A stretch of 64,000 nucleotides of DNA from Streptomyces sp. NBC_01214 (GCF_026340975.1 NZ_JAPEOS010000001.1:3567001-3631000), one strand, 5' to 3'. Counted from the first letter of the stretch, positions 19,155 through 27,905 are shown. Notes: generated from the sequence alone by a model not told the origin. Translations and numbers: made by a program.

Positions 19155-19464
19155 AGTCCGTCAAGGGCTCATCAGAAGGCCATCAGGGCTCTTGAACCAG
19201 CTGTCACAGGCAAGTTGGATGGATGGCATGAACATCGGTCAGCGCCACGACGACCGGCCACCGCATCGGGTGCCGTCGGCGAAGCGCCCTGTTCACCTTC
19301 CGTGCGCTAGCACCCGTCGACTCCCGGCCCGTCCCTTTGGGGCCCGCCGCGGACACGTGTACCGCCGGGCGTGCTGACGCCCCCGTACGTGATACCCGTC
19401 CACCATCACCGTATGGCCGCTTCCCGCACGGGGTTGCGTCCATGCCCTTCCCCTGGAACCACTC
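19155..19464. other. 310-bp gap before SDR cassette 1
   Basis: No convincing gene. AAGTCCGTCAAGGG at 19154-19167, overlapping the end of the second kdpB, is another copy of the CGTCAAG element, about 300 bp before the SDR start. A near-direct repeat (TCAAGGGCTC and CATCAGGGCTC) follows. The promoter of the SDR cassette should be in this gap. Confidence 0.4.
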
Positions 19465-20271
19465 ATGCCTTCATTCCTGTCCGGCCGCACCATCCTGGTC
19501 ACCGGCGCCACCTCCGGCATCGGATACGAGACCGCCCGCCGGCTCGCCGAGTGCGGCGCGACGGTCCTGCTCCACGGCCGTACGCCTGCGGAGGCCCGGG
19601 CAGCTGTGGACCGCCTCATCGCCACCGCTGACGTCGACGTGGACATGCTGCGCCCGTGTGCGGCGGACTTCGCGCACCTCGACGAGGTGGAGCGGCTCGC
19701 GAACCGGATCACCGCCGGGTACCCGCACCTCGACGTCCTGGTCAACAACGCCGCCGTCGCGGCGCCGGAGCGCCACACCGTCACCCCGGACGGCAACGAG
19801 CTCTCCTTCCAGGTCAACTTCCTCGCCCACTACCTGCTGACGAACCTGCTGGAACCGGTCCTGACCACCGACCCGGGCGGCCGCGTCGTCAACGTCTCAT
19901 CCTCGATGCACCGCACCGCTTCCATCATGTGGAACGACCCCAACCGGACCCGCCGTTACTCCCGCCTCGCCGCGTACGCGCAGTCGCAGCTCGCGCTCAC
20001 CGTCTTCGCCTCTGACCCGCGTGTTACCGCCGTCTCCGTGAACCCGGGCGTGTGCGAGACCGCCCTGAGGCCGCTGTACGGACACGAAGGCGCGACGCCG
20101 TCCGAGGGGGCCGCCCACGTCGTGCGGCTGTGCGACCCGGCGGTCGAGATCGTCAACGGGGCCTACTACGACAGGAGCGAGCGGATGGAGCCCGCCTCCG
20201 GCGCGACCGAGGAGCGTACGGTCAAGCGGCTGAACAAGCTCGCCGACGTGCTCGTCGGCCACTCTGCCTGA
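19465..20271 (+). CDS. SDR-fold oxidoreductase-like protein with Gln in place of catalytic Lys (copy 1)
   Basis: 268 residues with a classical SDR Rossmann fold: nucleotide motif TGATSGIG (13-20), VNNAA (93-97), NVSSS (143-147) with the catalytic Ser, and VNPG. It resembles the retinol-dehydrogenase/WWOX-like group. At the active site the usual YxxxK is Tyr171-A-Q-S-Gln175, so the Lys that lowers the Tyr pKa is missing. The paralogue at 27995-28801 has the same change. Either catalysis is altered or the protein binds the nucleotide without reducing a substrate. A decayed bL37-like ORF, a hairpin and a GNAT-like gene follow in the same direction. Confidence 0.88.
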   Translation: MPSFLSGRTILVTGATSGIGYETARRLAECGATVLLHGRTPAEARAAVDRLIATADVDVDMLRPCAADFAHLDEVERLANRITAGYPHLDVLVNNAAVAAPERHTVTPDGNELSFQVNFLAHYLLTNLLEPVLTTDPGGRVVNVSSSMHRTASIMWNDPNRTRRYSRLAAYAQSQLALTVFASDPRVTAVSVNPGVCETALRPLYGHEGATPSEGAAHVVRLCDPAVEIVNGAYYDRSERMEPASGATEERTVKRLNKLADVLVGHSA

Positions 20272-20330
20272 GGGCGCGAGCCCGACGCGCGAACAAAGCC
20301 AACCACGGCCGCAAGGCCGGCCAGCGCCTG
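20268..20330 (+). pseudogene. Decayed bL37-like small basic ORF
   Basis: Directly after the SDR stop, one frame reads RARARRANKANHGRKAGQR. This is basic and contains the NHG core seen in the intact small ORF at the same place in cassette 2 (27906-27980). There is no ATG, GTG or TTG start in frame and the reading continues past the expected end. I take it as a relic; position and the NHG match support it, but it is short. Confidence 0.4.
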
Positions 20331-20355
20331 ACTTCCCGCTCGCGCTGGTTCCCCC

Positions 20356-20389
20356 GCGGGGGCGGCCCACCGTCCCGGGCCGCCCCCGC
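20356..20389 (+). terminator. GC-rich hairpin inside SDR-GNAT cassette 1
   Basis: Perfect 13-bp arms GCGGGGGCGGCCC (20356-20368) and GGGCCGCCCCCGC (20377-20389) flank an 8-nt loop, 33 bp before the GNAT-like gene. A hairpin of the same stem length and closely similar sequence occupies the same place in cassette 2 (27860-27890). Terminator, attenuator or processing site. Confidence 0.65.
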
Positions 20390-20421
20390 ACCTCTTCCCT
20401 TCCACCTAGGCGGCATCCGTC

Positions 20422-21204
20422 GTGATCCAGCTCCTTCCCACCCGTCTCCCCGCCCTCGCCCGCTGGTTCCCCGGCGGGGCCCCGGGTGTCGCGGCCCTCC
20501 CCGAGCACGTCATCGCCACTGGCGCCGGTCAGTGGTGGGCTGACCGTGCGGTGGACCCGCGGGTCGTGGCGGTCTCCAGCGGGGATCACGTCCTGCTGCG
20601 AGGAGACCCGGGCGTGTTGTCTCCCGAGGCCCTCGCTCCCTTCGCGGGCAGGTACATCGAGGCCCCGGCCCGCTTCGTGCCCGCCCTCGGGGGCGCGTTC
20701 GCGCGCGTCGATCCGTGGGAGCGCATGGTCTATGTACACCAGGCGCCCGCTCTGGCCGCCCGCCCGGCACCCGGGATCACGGTGCGCCGGCTGACCCCGC
20801 AGGACGCGTCGGCACTCGTCGCTCTCGGACCCGAGGCGGCCTGGATCCACAGGACCTGGGGCGGCCCGGAGCAGCTCGCCGCCTCGGGACTCGGCTGGGG
20901 AGCCTTCCACCGGGGCCGCGCCCTCTCGGTGGCCTGCACGTACTTCCTCGGCAGCGGGTATGAGGACGTCGCCGCTCTTGCTGACCCCGGCCACCGTCGG
21001 CAGCACCTCGCGCTCGCCTGCGTCACCGCGCTGTGCCAGGACATCGCCGCCCGCAGCCGTACGCCCAGCTGGACCTGCTCCCGCGACAACCGCCCCAGCC
21101 GCCTCCTGGCATGGTCGGCGGGCTTCCGCCTGACCCGAGAGTACGTGCACTATGCGACCGGCCCCGCTCGCCGTCTGACGCTCGCCAGGGGAGAGGCTGC
21201 GTGA
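20422..21204 (+). CDS. GNAT-like acetyltransferase family protein (copy 1)
   Basis: 260 residues from GTG. The N-terminal half (about 1-115) is a variable domain rich in Trp and Pro. The C-terminal half (about 118-250) has the pattern of a GNAT fold: TVRRLTPQDASAL at the start, a central strand with ACTYFLGSGYEDVAAL, the helix LALACVTALCQDIAARS and a terminal NRPSRLLAWSAGFRLTREYVHYA. GNAT proteins transfer acetyl from acetyl-CoA to amines; no substrate can be named. The paralogue at 27058-27834 matches it across its length. It is the third element of the SDR cassette and is convergent with the KimA-like gene that follows. Confidence 0.75.
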   Translation: MIQLLPTRLPALARWFPGGAPGVAALPEHVIATGAGQWWADRAVDPRVVAVSSGDHVLLRGDPGVLSPEALAPFAGRYIEAPARFVPALGGAFARVDPWERMVYVHQAPALAARPAPGITVRRLTPQDASALVALGPEAAWIHRTWGGPEQLAASGLGWGAFHRGRALSVACTYFLGSGYEDVAALADPGHRRQHLALACVTALCQDIAARSRTPSWTCSRDNRPSRLLAWSAGFRLTREYVHYATGPARRLTLARGEAA

Positions 21205-21305
21205 GCTCGTAGGGGAACTCCTAGGGTCTGTCCGGTTACGGGGAGGGAGCTGTGGCTTTGGTGGGCCCATGCACGGTCACTGCGGCGGGGCGATGCGCGA
21301 GGCGG

Positions 21306-23324
21306 TCACCGCGGGGTCTCGGAATTCCGGGTGGGTTCTCCGCGGCGGACGGAGCCGGGGGCGCGGGCGGCGGGGTGGTCGGCGTGCGCAGAGGAGGTCA
21401 GCTGCCACGGGACGCTGGTGACCATGACGCCCGGGGTGAAGAGCAGCCGGCTCTTCAGCCACAGCGCGGACTGGTTGTGGAGGAGGTTCTCCCACCAGTG
21501 GCCGACGACGTACTCGGGGATGAAGACGCCCACCACGTCACGCGGACTCTCCCGCCGGATCGAGCGGACGTACTCGACGACGGGGCGGGTGATCTCACGG
21601 TACGGGGAATCGAGGATCTTCAGCGGGATCTCGATCCCGTACTCCTCCCACTGCCGCTTCAGTGAGTCCGCCGCCTCGCGGTCCACGGAGATGGTGAGCG
21701 CTTCCAGGTGGTTCGGGCGGAAGGCCCGTGCATAGGCCAAGGCCCGCAGGGTCGGCTTGTGGATGGTGGAGACCAGCACGATCGCGAAGACCCGGGGCGG
21801 TGGTGCCAGCTCTCTTCGCGGATCGGTGACGGTCAGCTCGGCCGCCGTACGGTCGTAGTGGCGCCGGATACCACGCATCATCACCCACAGAACGAGCGCG
21901 GCGAGTACGGCGAGCCAGGCGCCCTGGGTGAACTTGGTGGCCAGCACGATCACCAGGACCAGCCCGGTCACGCACGCGCCCAGGCCGTTGACGGACCGGG
22001 CGACCTGATGGCGGCGGCGCACCGCCGGGTCGGTCTCGGCGTGCAACTCGCGGTTCCAGTGCCGGACCATGCCGAGCTGGGAGAGCGTGAAGGAGGTGAA
22101 CACGCCCAGGATGTACAGGTGGATGAGGTCGGTGACGTTGGCCTTGTAGACCCACAGCAGCACTGCGGCGACGGTCGCGAGCGCCAGGATGCCGTTGGAG
22201 AACGCCAGCCGGTCGCCGCGGTTGTGCAGCTGCCGGGGCAGATAGCGGTGCTGGGCGAGGATCGAGGCGAGCAGCGGGAAGCCGTTGTAGGCGGTGTTGG
22301 CCGCCAGGATCAGGATGAGCGCGGTCGCCGCCTGCATGAAGTAGAAGCCGAAGCTGTCCGAGCCGCCGAAGACGGAGGCCGCCAGCTGGGCGATCACGGT
22401 GCGCTGGGTGTACGCCTCGCAGTCCGCCAGCCCGGTCAGCCGGCAGGGGTCCTCGACGATGTGCACCTTGGCCACCATCGCAAGGGTGGTGACGCCCACG
22501 AACATGGTGATGGCGATGGCGCCCATGGCCAGCATGGTCTTCGCCGCGTTGACGGACTTGGGCTTGCGGAAGGCCGGCACGCCGTTGGAGATCGCCTCAA
22601 CGCCGGTCAGAGCCGTACAGCCGCTGGAGAAGGCCCGCAGCACGAGCATCAGCAGGGCGAACCCGGCCAGGCCCGCGTCGGCGGGGTCCGGCTCGATGCC
22701 GTACGCGGCGCTCTCCGCGACCGGGGCGTCGCCCAGCAGATAGCGGAAGAGCCCCGTCCCCACCATGATCAGCACGCCGCCGATGAAGAGGTACGTCGGC
22801 GTGGCGAAGGCCCGCCCCGACTCGCGGACGCCGCGCAGATTCATCGCGGTCAGGAGCGCGACGAAGCCGACCGCGAGTCCCACCCGGTGCGCGGCCAGGC
22901 TCGGCAACGCCGAGATGATGTTGTCCACGCCCGAGGCGACCGACACGGCCACCGTCATCACGTAGTCGACGAGCAACGAGGCGGCCACCACGAGACCGGC
23001 AGAGGGCCCCAGGTTCGTCGAGGCGACCTCGTACGATCCGCCGCCGCTGGGGTACGCGTGCACGACCTGCCGGTACGAGAGCACCACCACGGTCATCAGC
23101 AACACGACCGCCAGCGCGATCCACGGAGTGAAGTGCAGATAGGCGAGGCCGCCCAGCGTCAGCACCAGCAAGATCTCCTGCGTGGCGTACGCCACCGAGG
23201 ACAGCGGGTCGGAGGCGAAGATCGGGAGCGCGAGGCGTTTGGGCAGCAGGGTCTCGCCCAGCTCCTCGCTGCGCATCGCCCGGCCGATCACAAGACGCTT
23301 CAGCAGACCCGTCACGTTGAACAC
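21306..23324 (-). CDS. KimA-like potassium transporter (APC/KUP superfamily), second copy
   Basis: 672 residues from GTG 23324. It begins with the family's typical IGRAMRSEELGETLLPKRL and ALPIFASDPLSSVAYA, followed by twelve or so membrane helices with GGGSYEVA and CTALTGVEAISNGVP. A soluble C-terminal domain of about 170 residues (VFAIVLVSTIHKPTLRALAYA and VVGVFIPEYVVGHWWENLL) is as in KimA. The frame is open 31 codons further upstream but those codons lack family similarity. No clear ribosome site is visible before GTG 23324, so it may be leaderless. KimA moves K+ with protons into the cell; that substrate is inferred from family and context. Confidence 0.85.
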   Translation of the reverse strand: MFNVTGLLKRLVIGRAMRSEELGETLLPKRLALPIFASDPLSSVAYATQEILLVLTLGGLAYLHFTPWIALAVVLLMTVVVLSYRQVVHAYPSGGGSYEVASTNLGPSAGLVVAASLLVDYVMTVAVSVASGVDNIISALPSLAAHRVGLAVGFVALLTAMNLRGVRESGRAFATPTYLFIGGVLIMVGTGLFRYLLGDAPVAESAAYGIEPDPADAGLAGFALLMLVLRAFSSGCTALTGVEAISNGVPAFRKPKSVNAAKTMLAMGAIAITMFVGVTTLAMVAKVHIVEDPCRLTGLADCEAYTQRTVIAQLAASVFGGSDSFGFYFMQAATALILILAANTAYNGFPLLASILAQHRYLPRQLHNRGDRLAFSNGILALATVAAVLLWVYKANVTDLIHLYILGVFTSFTLSQLGMVRHWNRELHAETDPAVRRRHQVARSVNGLGACVTGLVLVIVLATKFTQGAWLAVLAALVLWVMMRGIRRHYDRTAAELTVTDPRRELAPPPRVFAIVLVSTIHKPTLRALAYARAFRPNHLEALTISVDREAADSLKRQWEEYGIEIPLKILDSPYREITRPVVEYVRSIRRESPRDVVGVFIPEYVVGHWWENLLHNQSALWLKSRLLFTPGVMVTSVPWQLTSSAHADHPAARAPGSVRRGEPTRNSETPR

Positions 23325-23450
23325 GGCGCGAGCGTAGGCACAGAGACTGCGGCCCGTGCACGCGCGGCATGAGGAGGCCGCCGAATGATCCCGGATGGAA
23401 GGAGGAGAGGCCTGCAAATGGCCCTGGGGTGCCCGGTGCCCGAGCGCTGG

Positions 23451-24011
23451 TCAGTGCAAGCCGGAGACTTTGAAGACCGTATGCGCCGTCTCGCGGTCGA
23501 TGCGCTCTGCCAGCTGGTGCAGCGCGGTCACGCCACACGCCAGCGTGCCGCGCTGGAGCGACGTGACGGTGTCCGCGTCGAGACGCCGCCACAGCGCAGG
23601 ATTGCGGGCGAGGACGGTGGGGTCGATCTCGACCCCGCTGCCATCCACGTCCCGCAGGACCATGCGCTGAGCCACGCCATCGAACCAGTGGACCGAGACG
23701 AGGGAATCGGTACGGACACTGTGCTCGACCAGCAGTCCGCGGACGATCAGCAGGCCGGGGCGCGCAATGACCTTGGGCGGCAGCAGGATCACGAAGAAGA
23801 GGGCGGCCAAGCCGGTCCAGAGGGCGGCACGGGGAATACTGAGGTAGCCGGCGCCCGTGTCCACCACGAGCAGGGCCGCCAACAGCAGGGAGGCGGCGCG
23901 GATCGCCGTACGTCTCTCACCTGCCCAGTGGATGTCGTATGCGCACGGTCCAGCAGGGTTCGCGCGCTCCGCACGCGCACCGGTCGCAGACAGTGTGAAG
24001 CGTCGTCCCAT
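23451..24011 (-). CDS. Hypothetical two-helix membrane protein with PH-like domain
   Basis: 186 residues. Two closely spaced membrane helices (about 38-80) are followed by a soluble part containing LVSVHWFDGVAQRMVLRD and VEIDPTVLARNPALW, a pattern I associate with bacterial PH-like domains in actinobacterial membrane proteins. Function is unknown. It lies 126 bp upstream of the KimA-like gene in the same direction, so a shared transcript is possible, and is divergent from the sensor-like gene at 24276. Confidence 0.7.
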   Translation of the reverse strand: MGRRFTLSATGARAERANPAGPCAYDIHWAGERRTAIRAASLLLAALLVVDTGAGYLSIPRAALWTGLAALFFVILLPPKVIARPGLLIVRGLLVEHSVRTDSLVSVHWFDGVAQRMVLRDVDGSGVEIDPTVLARNPALWRRLDADTVTSLQRGTLACGVTALHQLAERIDRETAHTVFKVSGLH

Positions 24012-24140
24012 GAGGATGACGCTATGGCGGCTGGACCCATCGGAGCCGAACCCTGACGGCTTACTGACGCCGTGGCGCGGATTCCTGACGGACTCCTATT
24101 GGCGATCTGCCAACGTCGCACGAGCGCGGAATCGCGGTAC

Positions 24141-24157
24141 TGTCAAGGGCACGTCAA
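24141..24157 (+). promoter_or_regulatory. CGTCAA element upstream of the sensor-like membrane gene
   Basis: TGTCAAGGGCACGTCAA on the + strand, 118 bp before the GTG at 24276 and enclosed by CGGAAT/ATTCCG arms. Fifteen bases repeat exactly, reversed, at 16747-16761. Confidence 0.4.
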
Positions 24158-24275
24158 AATTCCGATCTCCCCGCGTATGGGTGTCATCAACACGCCGGTC
24201 CTTTCGAACAGTTGAGCCTGATGCTGACGTGAACACGGGACGTACAGCGGCCCCGGGTGGGAGGCTGGAGGGCGT

Positions 24276-25853
24276 GTGACGATCACCGCCGGTACCGAGC
24301 ACGGCCAGGGGGCGGGGGCCCCGGAGACTGCTGCGGAGATCCCCGTACCCGACGTTCCGAGCTGGCTGGTCCCTGGAGCGGCGGACGGAGGGGAACCACG
24401 AGGAAGGCAGCCGCGGCGGTCTCCGCTGACCGTTGCCCGGCCGGCCCGCCGGCTCACCGACCGCTACTGGGGCACCCTGCCCGGCCGCCTGCGCCTCGCC
24501 CGAGCGGCGTGCGTACTCCTCGCCACCGGGCTGCTGATCCTGCTCGCGGTCGCGGCGACTGGAGCGGCCGCCACCTGGAACCAGACGGCGCAGCGTGACG
24601 TGCCCCGCACCCTCTCCGCGACCCAGCTCAACCTCGCGCTCAACGACATGGACGCACAGGCCGCCAACATCCTGCTCTCCAGCGGCGATTCAGGGTCTGG
24701 TAAGAGCCGCCTGGAGGAGTCGTACACGAAGGCCAACGGCTTCTACAAGGACGCCCAGCAGACCATCAGCCGCTCGCTGCGCACGCTCGCGGCCGCCTCG
24801 GAGGGCGACCCGGCCACCGAGTCTGTCGTCGTGGGACTCACCGACGACTTCGCGCACTACCAGGAGCTGATCGGGCGGGCACTGGAGAACGACAGCCACC
24901 CCGGCGGCAAGGACGCCGCCCGCGAGGACTACCGGACCGCGACCGACCTCCTCACCGGCCGACTGCTCCCGGAGGCCCGCAAGCTCGTCGACGCCAACGA
25001 CGCGGTGTACGAGCGGCAGTACGATGCGGCGCGGGGCGACCTCACCGTGCAGCGGACAGCTGAAGCCGTCCTCGGGGTAGTGCTGGTCGCCGCACTTGTC
25101 CTGCTCCAGATCCGTCTCGCCCACCGCTTCCAGCGGGTCTTCAACCCGGGGCTGATCGCCGCCACGCTCTGCGCCGTGATCGCGCTGCTGTGTGGTGCAC
25201 AGTTGCTCACGATCAACGACGAGCAGATGAAGGTGGCCCGCCGGGACTCCTTCGATTCCGTCATCGCACTGTCACGGTCCAAAGCGATCGGATACGACGC
25301 CAACGCGGACGAGAGCCGCTACCTCCTTGACCCCGGCCGTCGGCCTGACTACGAGCGGACCTTCCTCGACAAGTCACAGCAGCTGTACGGAATCACGGGC
25401 GCGGGACTCGACACGTACGACCAGCGGCTCGACGAGACCTGGGCCGCGTACCGGAAGAACCACGAGGACAGACGGTTCACCGGCGAGTACCGGCGCGAGC
25501 TGGACAACATCACCTTCGCGGGGGAGCGGGAGGCGGCCGAGAAAACGGTCGCGGCGTACGCCGTGTACCAGCGCGACGACCGGACCTTCCGGCGCCTGGT
25601 GGCCGAGGGGAAGACCCAGGAGGCCACGGTCTTCTGCGTCGGCTGGGCAGCGGACACCTCCAACGCCCACTTCGGGGAGTGGATGAAGGCCCTGGACCAG
25701 GTCACTGCCACCAACCAGCGGCACTTCGACCGGGCCGTCGACGAGGGACGCGGGGCGCTGACCACGCTGGCCCCGGCGGCCGGCGCGGCGCTGCTGCTTG
25801 TGGCCGGGCTGACCGTCCTCGGCCTGCGACCCCGACTGGCCGAGTTCCGGTAG
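24276..25853 (+). CDS. Membrane protein with two extracytoplasmic helical domains and no output domain
   Basis: 525 residues starting at GTG with GGAGGG just upstream. After a cytoplasmic Pro/Arg-rich N-terminus there is a membrane helix (about 75-97), an alpha-helical external region (98-255), two membrane helices close together (about 260-315), a second helical external region (315-490) and a last membrane helix (about 493-515). The two external regions resemble the four-helix-bundle ligand domains of chemoreceptors and NIT-type kinases. There is no HAMP, kinase, cyclase or methyl-accepting domain. It may act as a sensor partner for a protein encoded elsewhere. Confidence 0.72.
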   Translation: MTITAGTEHGQGAGAPETAAEIPVPDVPSWLVPGAADGGEPRGRQPRRSPLTVARPARRLTDRYWGTLPGRLRLARAACVLLATGLLILLAVAATGAAATWNQTAQRDVPRTLSATQLNLALNDMDAQAANILLSSGDSGSGKSRLEESYTKANGFYKDAQQTISRSLRTLAAASEGDPATESVVVGLTDDFAHYQELIGRALENDSHPGGKDAAREDYRTATDLLTGRLLPEARKLVDANDAVYERQYDAARGDLTVQRTAEAVLGVVLVAALVLLQIRLAHRFQRVFNPGLIAATLCAVIALLCGAQLLTINDEQMKVARRDSFDSVIALSRSKAIGYDANADESRYLLDPGRRPDYERTFLDKSQQLYGITGAGLDTYDQRLDETWAAYRKNHEDRRFTGEYRRELDNITFAGEREAAEKTVAAYAVYQRDDRTFRRLVAEGKTQEATVFCVGWAADTSNAHFGEWMKALDQVTATNQRHFDRAVDEGRGALTTLAPAAGAALLLVAGLTVLGLRPRLAEFR

Positions 25854-25862
25854 GGCTCCGGT

Positions 25863-26216
25863 TCAGGACAGGTCCAGGGACAGGTCGTACGGGAACGCCT
25901 CGCCGTCCCGGAGGAAGGTGAGCCGTGCCTGGAGGTGGCGTGCGGTGGGCGGGGGTGCAGGACGGGCGGTGATGGTGCCTTGGGTGCGGCGGCGGTCCGG
26001 GCTCGTGTCGTAGACGCCGCCCCAGTCCACGTACGTGTTGCCGAGGTCGTCCTCCGCGTCGAGGGTGAGCAGTACGGACTGCGGCAGCGCCGGGGTGACG
26101 ATGTAGCTGATGCTGAACGAATCGGCTTCCAGAGTGAGTCCCCGAACGGCGAGCTCATGCCACCCGCCGAGGACGGCGATGGCGGGCAGGCCGTCGTGGC
26201 CGGGGTTCCGGCTCAT
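25863..26216 (-). CDS. Small hypothetical protein, last gene of SDR cassette 2
   Basis: 117 residues, start ATG at 26216 overlapping the hydrolase stop (ATGA). The sequence alternates hydrophobic and polar residues (FSISYIVTP, SVLLTLDAEDDLGNTYVDWGG), typical of an all-beta fold, with no signal peptide or recognised domain. The coupling says it is made together with the alpha/beta hydrolase. I do not recognise the family. Confidence 0.65.
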   Translation of the reverse strand: MSRNPGHDGLPAIAVLGGWHELAVRGLTLEADSFSISYIVTPALPQSVLLTLDAEDDLGNTYVDWGGVYDTSPDRRRTQGTITARPAPPPTARHLQARLTFLRDGEAFPYDLSLDLS

Positions 26217-27061
26217 ACGAGGGCCGCCAGACGGTCGGGGTGTTCCTCGACGGCGAGGTGTCCGGCGTCGGGGATGACGTGCAGGCCGGTGCCGAGTGTT
26301 GCGCGGACGACACGGGCGAGTCGTCGCGGTGGCAGGAACGTGTCGTGCGCACCGGTGGCGACCAGTCGGGGAATCGCTCGCGGGGGCAGGTCAGCCGTTC
26401 CGGGGGCTCCGCTGGAGCGGGAGTGACGCGCGACCAGTGTCATCCACTCCACCAGTTCCGCGCGCGGCTGGTGGCCGGGCGCGAGCATGGCTTGCAGGAG
26501 CCGGGTGCTGCGGGCTGGGGTCGGCCGCATGAACCAGGCGGCTGAGGCGCCTAGCAGGCCGGGGGTCAGGCGCAGCCTGCACAGTCCCCCAGGGGAGACG
26601 AGGACGAGCCGGTCGATGCGCGGTGACGGGCTGGAGAGTGCGATCGCGGCGCCGAAGGAGTGGCCGATCACCACCGTGGGCCCCGCCGCGGCCGCCTGGA
26701 GCACCTCGCTCAGCCAGGCGCCGTACCAGGGAAGGCGGACGCCGGAGATCGTGCGCTTCTCGGAGCTGAGGCCGGGCTGTCCGGGGACGTCCGCCATGAC
26801 GAGCCGGTGTCCGGCCGCGGTCAGGGCCGTGGCCAGCGGCAGGGACGCGGCGGCGCTGAAGTTCGTCCCCGGTACGAAGACGACCGTGGTCGGGCCGGAT
26901 CCGGCGGTCACCAGGTGGGTCAGTGCTCCGTTGGCGGTCACCTGAGACCGCTCGTGCGGCACCGGCCACGCGTCGAGCTGGTCGGTGCACCAGCGGTGGA
27001 TGTGCTCCCGGCCCGCCGCACTGCGGTATATGGAGTCCATCGGGCGAGTATCGCTCCTCAT
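26213..27061 (-). CDS. Alpha/beta hydrolase
   Basis: 282 residues. The nucleophile elbow GHSFGAA puts the catalytic Ser at 135, GAHDTFLPP holds the likely acid and DAGHLAVEEHP the catalytic His. The oxyanion strand is FVPGTNFS. This is a generic hydrolase fold; no substrate can be assigned. The ATG at 27061 overlaps the stop of the GNAT-like gene (ATGA), and its own stop overlaps the next start, so three genes are translationally coupled. Confidence 0.82.
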   Translation of the reverse strand: MRSDTRPMDSIYRSAAGREHIHRWCTDQLDAWPVPHERSQVTANGALTHLVTAGSGPTTVVFVPGTNFSAAASLPLATALTAAGHRLVMADVPGQPGLSSEKRTISGVRLPWYGAWLSEVLQAAAAGPTVVIGHSFGAAIALSSPSPRIDRLVLVSPGGLCRLRLTPGLLGASAAWFMRPTPARSTRLLQAMLAPGHQPRAELVEWMTLVARHSRSSGAPGTADLPPRAIPRLVATGAHDTFLPPRRLARVVRATLGTGLHVIPDAGHLAVEEHPDRLAALV

Positions 27062-27834
27062 CCTGCTGCCGTTCTTCCGGTGGCGGCAGGAGCACCGACC
27101 GCGTAGTGGCCGTACTCGCGTTCGGCGCGGAATCCCGCGCTGGAGGCGAGCAGGCGACCGGCCCGGTTGCCTACTGAGCAGGTCCAGCTGGGGGTGCGCC
27201 GGCGGGTGGCTATGTCCGAGCACAGTGCGTCGACACAAGCGAGTGCGAGGTGCTGAAGGCGGGGGTCGGGCACGGAGACGCAGGCGATGTCCTCGTAGGC
27301 GGTGCCGAGGAAGTAGGTGCAGGCCACGGCCACGACGCGGCCGCCACGGAACGCAGCCCAGGCGTAACCGGAACGGGCGAGCGCGTCCTGGCCGCCCCAG
27401 GTGCGGTGGATCAGGTCCATCGCGGGCGGCAGCGTGCGGAGCGCCCGGGCGTCCTGAGTGGTCAGCCGCCTTAGCGTGATCCCCCTCGGGCGTGGTGCGG
27501 CCGGTGCCGTGGTGCGCTTGACGTACACCGTGCGCTGCCAGGGCACGACGCGGTCGAACGCGGCTCCGATCAGCGGCCGGAACTGGCCCGGTGCCTCGAT
27601 GTACCGGTGGGCGAAGTGCGCCAGGTCCTGGGGTGTCAGCGCTTGCGGGTCCCCGAGCAGCAGTACGTGGTCCCCGCATTCGGCGGCGATGACGCGTGGC
27701 TGGATGACGCGGTCCACCCACCAGCGGCCGGCATCGGTGGTCAGGACGTGCTCGGTCAGGGCGCCCGAGCCCGGTGCGCCGACAGGGAACCAGCGGACGA
27801 GGCCCGGAAGTCGGTGGGAGGGCAGGTTGATCAC
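27058..27834 (-). CDS. GNAT-like acetyltransferase family protein (copy 2)
   Basis: 258 residues from GTG 27834, with GAGGAAG six bases upstream. It is a paralogue of 20422-21204: the LPSHRLPGLVRWFP start, IEAPGQF, HRTWGGQDALARSG, ACTYFLGTAYEDIA and NRAGRLLASSAGF all have direct counterparts. The GNAT-type fold occupies about residues 115-250. Unlike copy 1 it is coupled to a hydrolase gene through ATGA. Substrate unknown. Confidence 0.75.
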   Translation of the reverse strand: MINLPSHRLPGLVRWFPVGAPGSGALTEHVLTTDAGRWWVDRVIQPRVIAAECGDHVLLLGDPQALTPQDLAHFAHRYIEAPGQFRPLIGAAFDRVVPWQRTVYVKRTTAPAAPRPRGITLRRLTTQDARALRTLPPAMDLIHRTWGGQDALARSGYAWAAFRGGRVVAVACTYFLGTAYEDIACVSVPDPRLQHLALACVDALCSDIATRRRTPSWTCSVGNRAGRLLASSAGFRAEREYGHYAVGAPAATGRTAAG

Positions 27835-27859
27835 GGTGCTTCCTCGCGGGGGCACGAAG

Positions 27860-27890
27860 GTGGGGCGGCCCTGTCGGAGGGCCGCCCCAC
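27860..27890 (-). terminator. GC-rich hairpin inside SDR-GNAT cassette 2
   Basis: Perfect 13-bp arms (27860-27872 and 27878-27890) around GTCGG, between the bL37-like ORF and the GNAT-like gene. The stem GTGGGGCGGCCCT closely resembles the one in cassette 1. As the genes after it appear to need read-through or another promoter, attenuation is likely. Confidence 0.65.
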
Positions 27891-27905
27891 GGGGTGGGCT
27901 GATGG

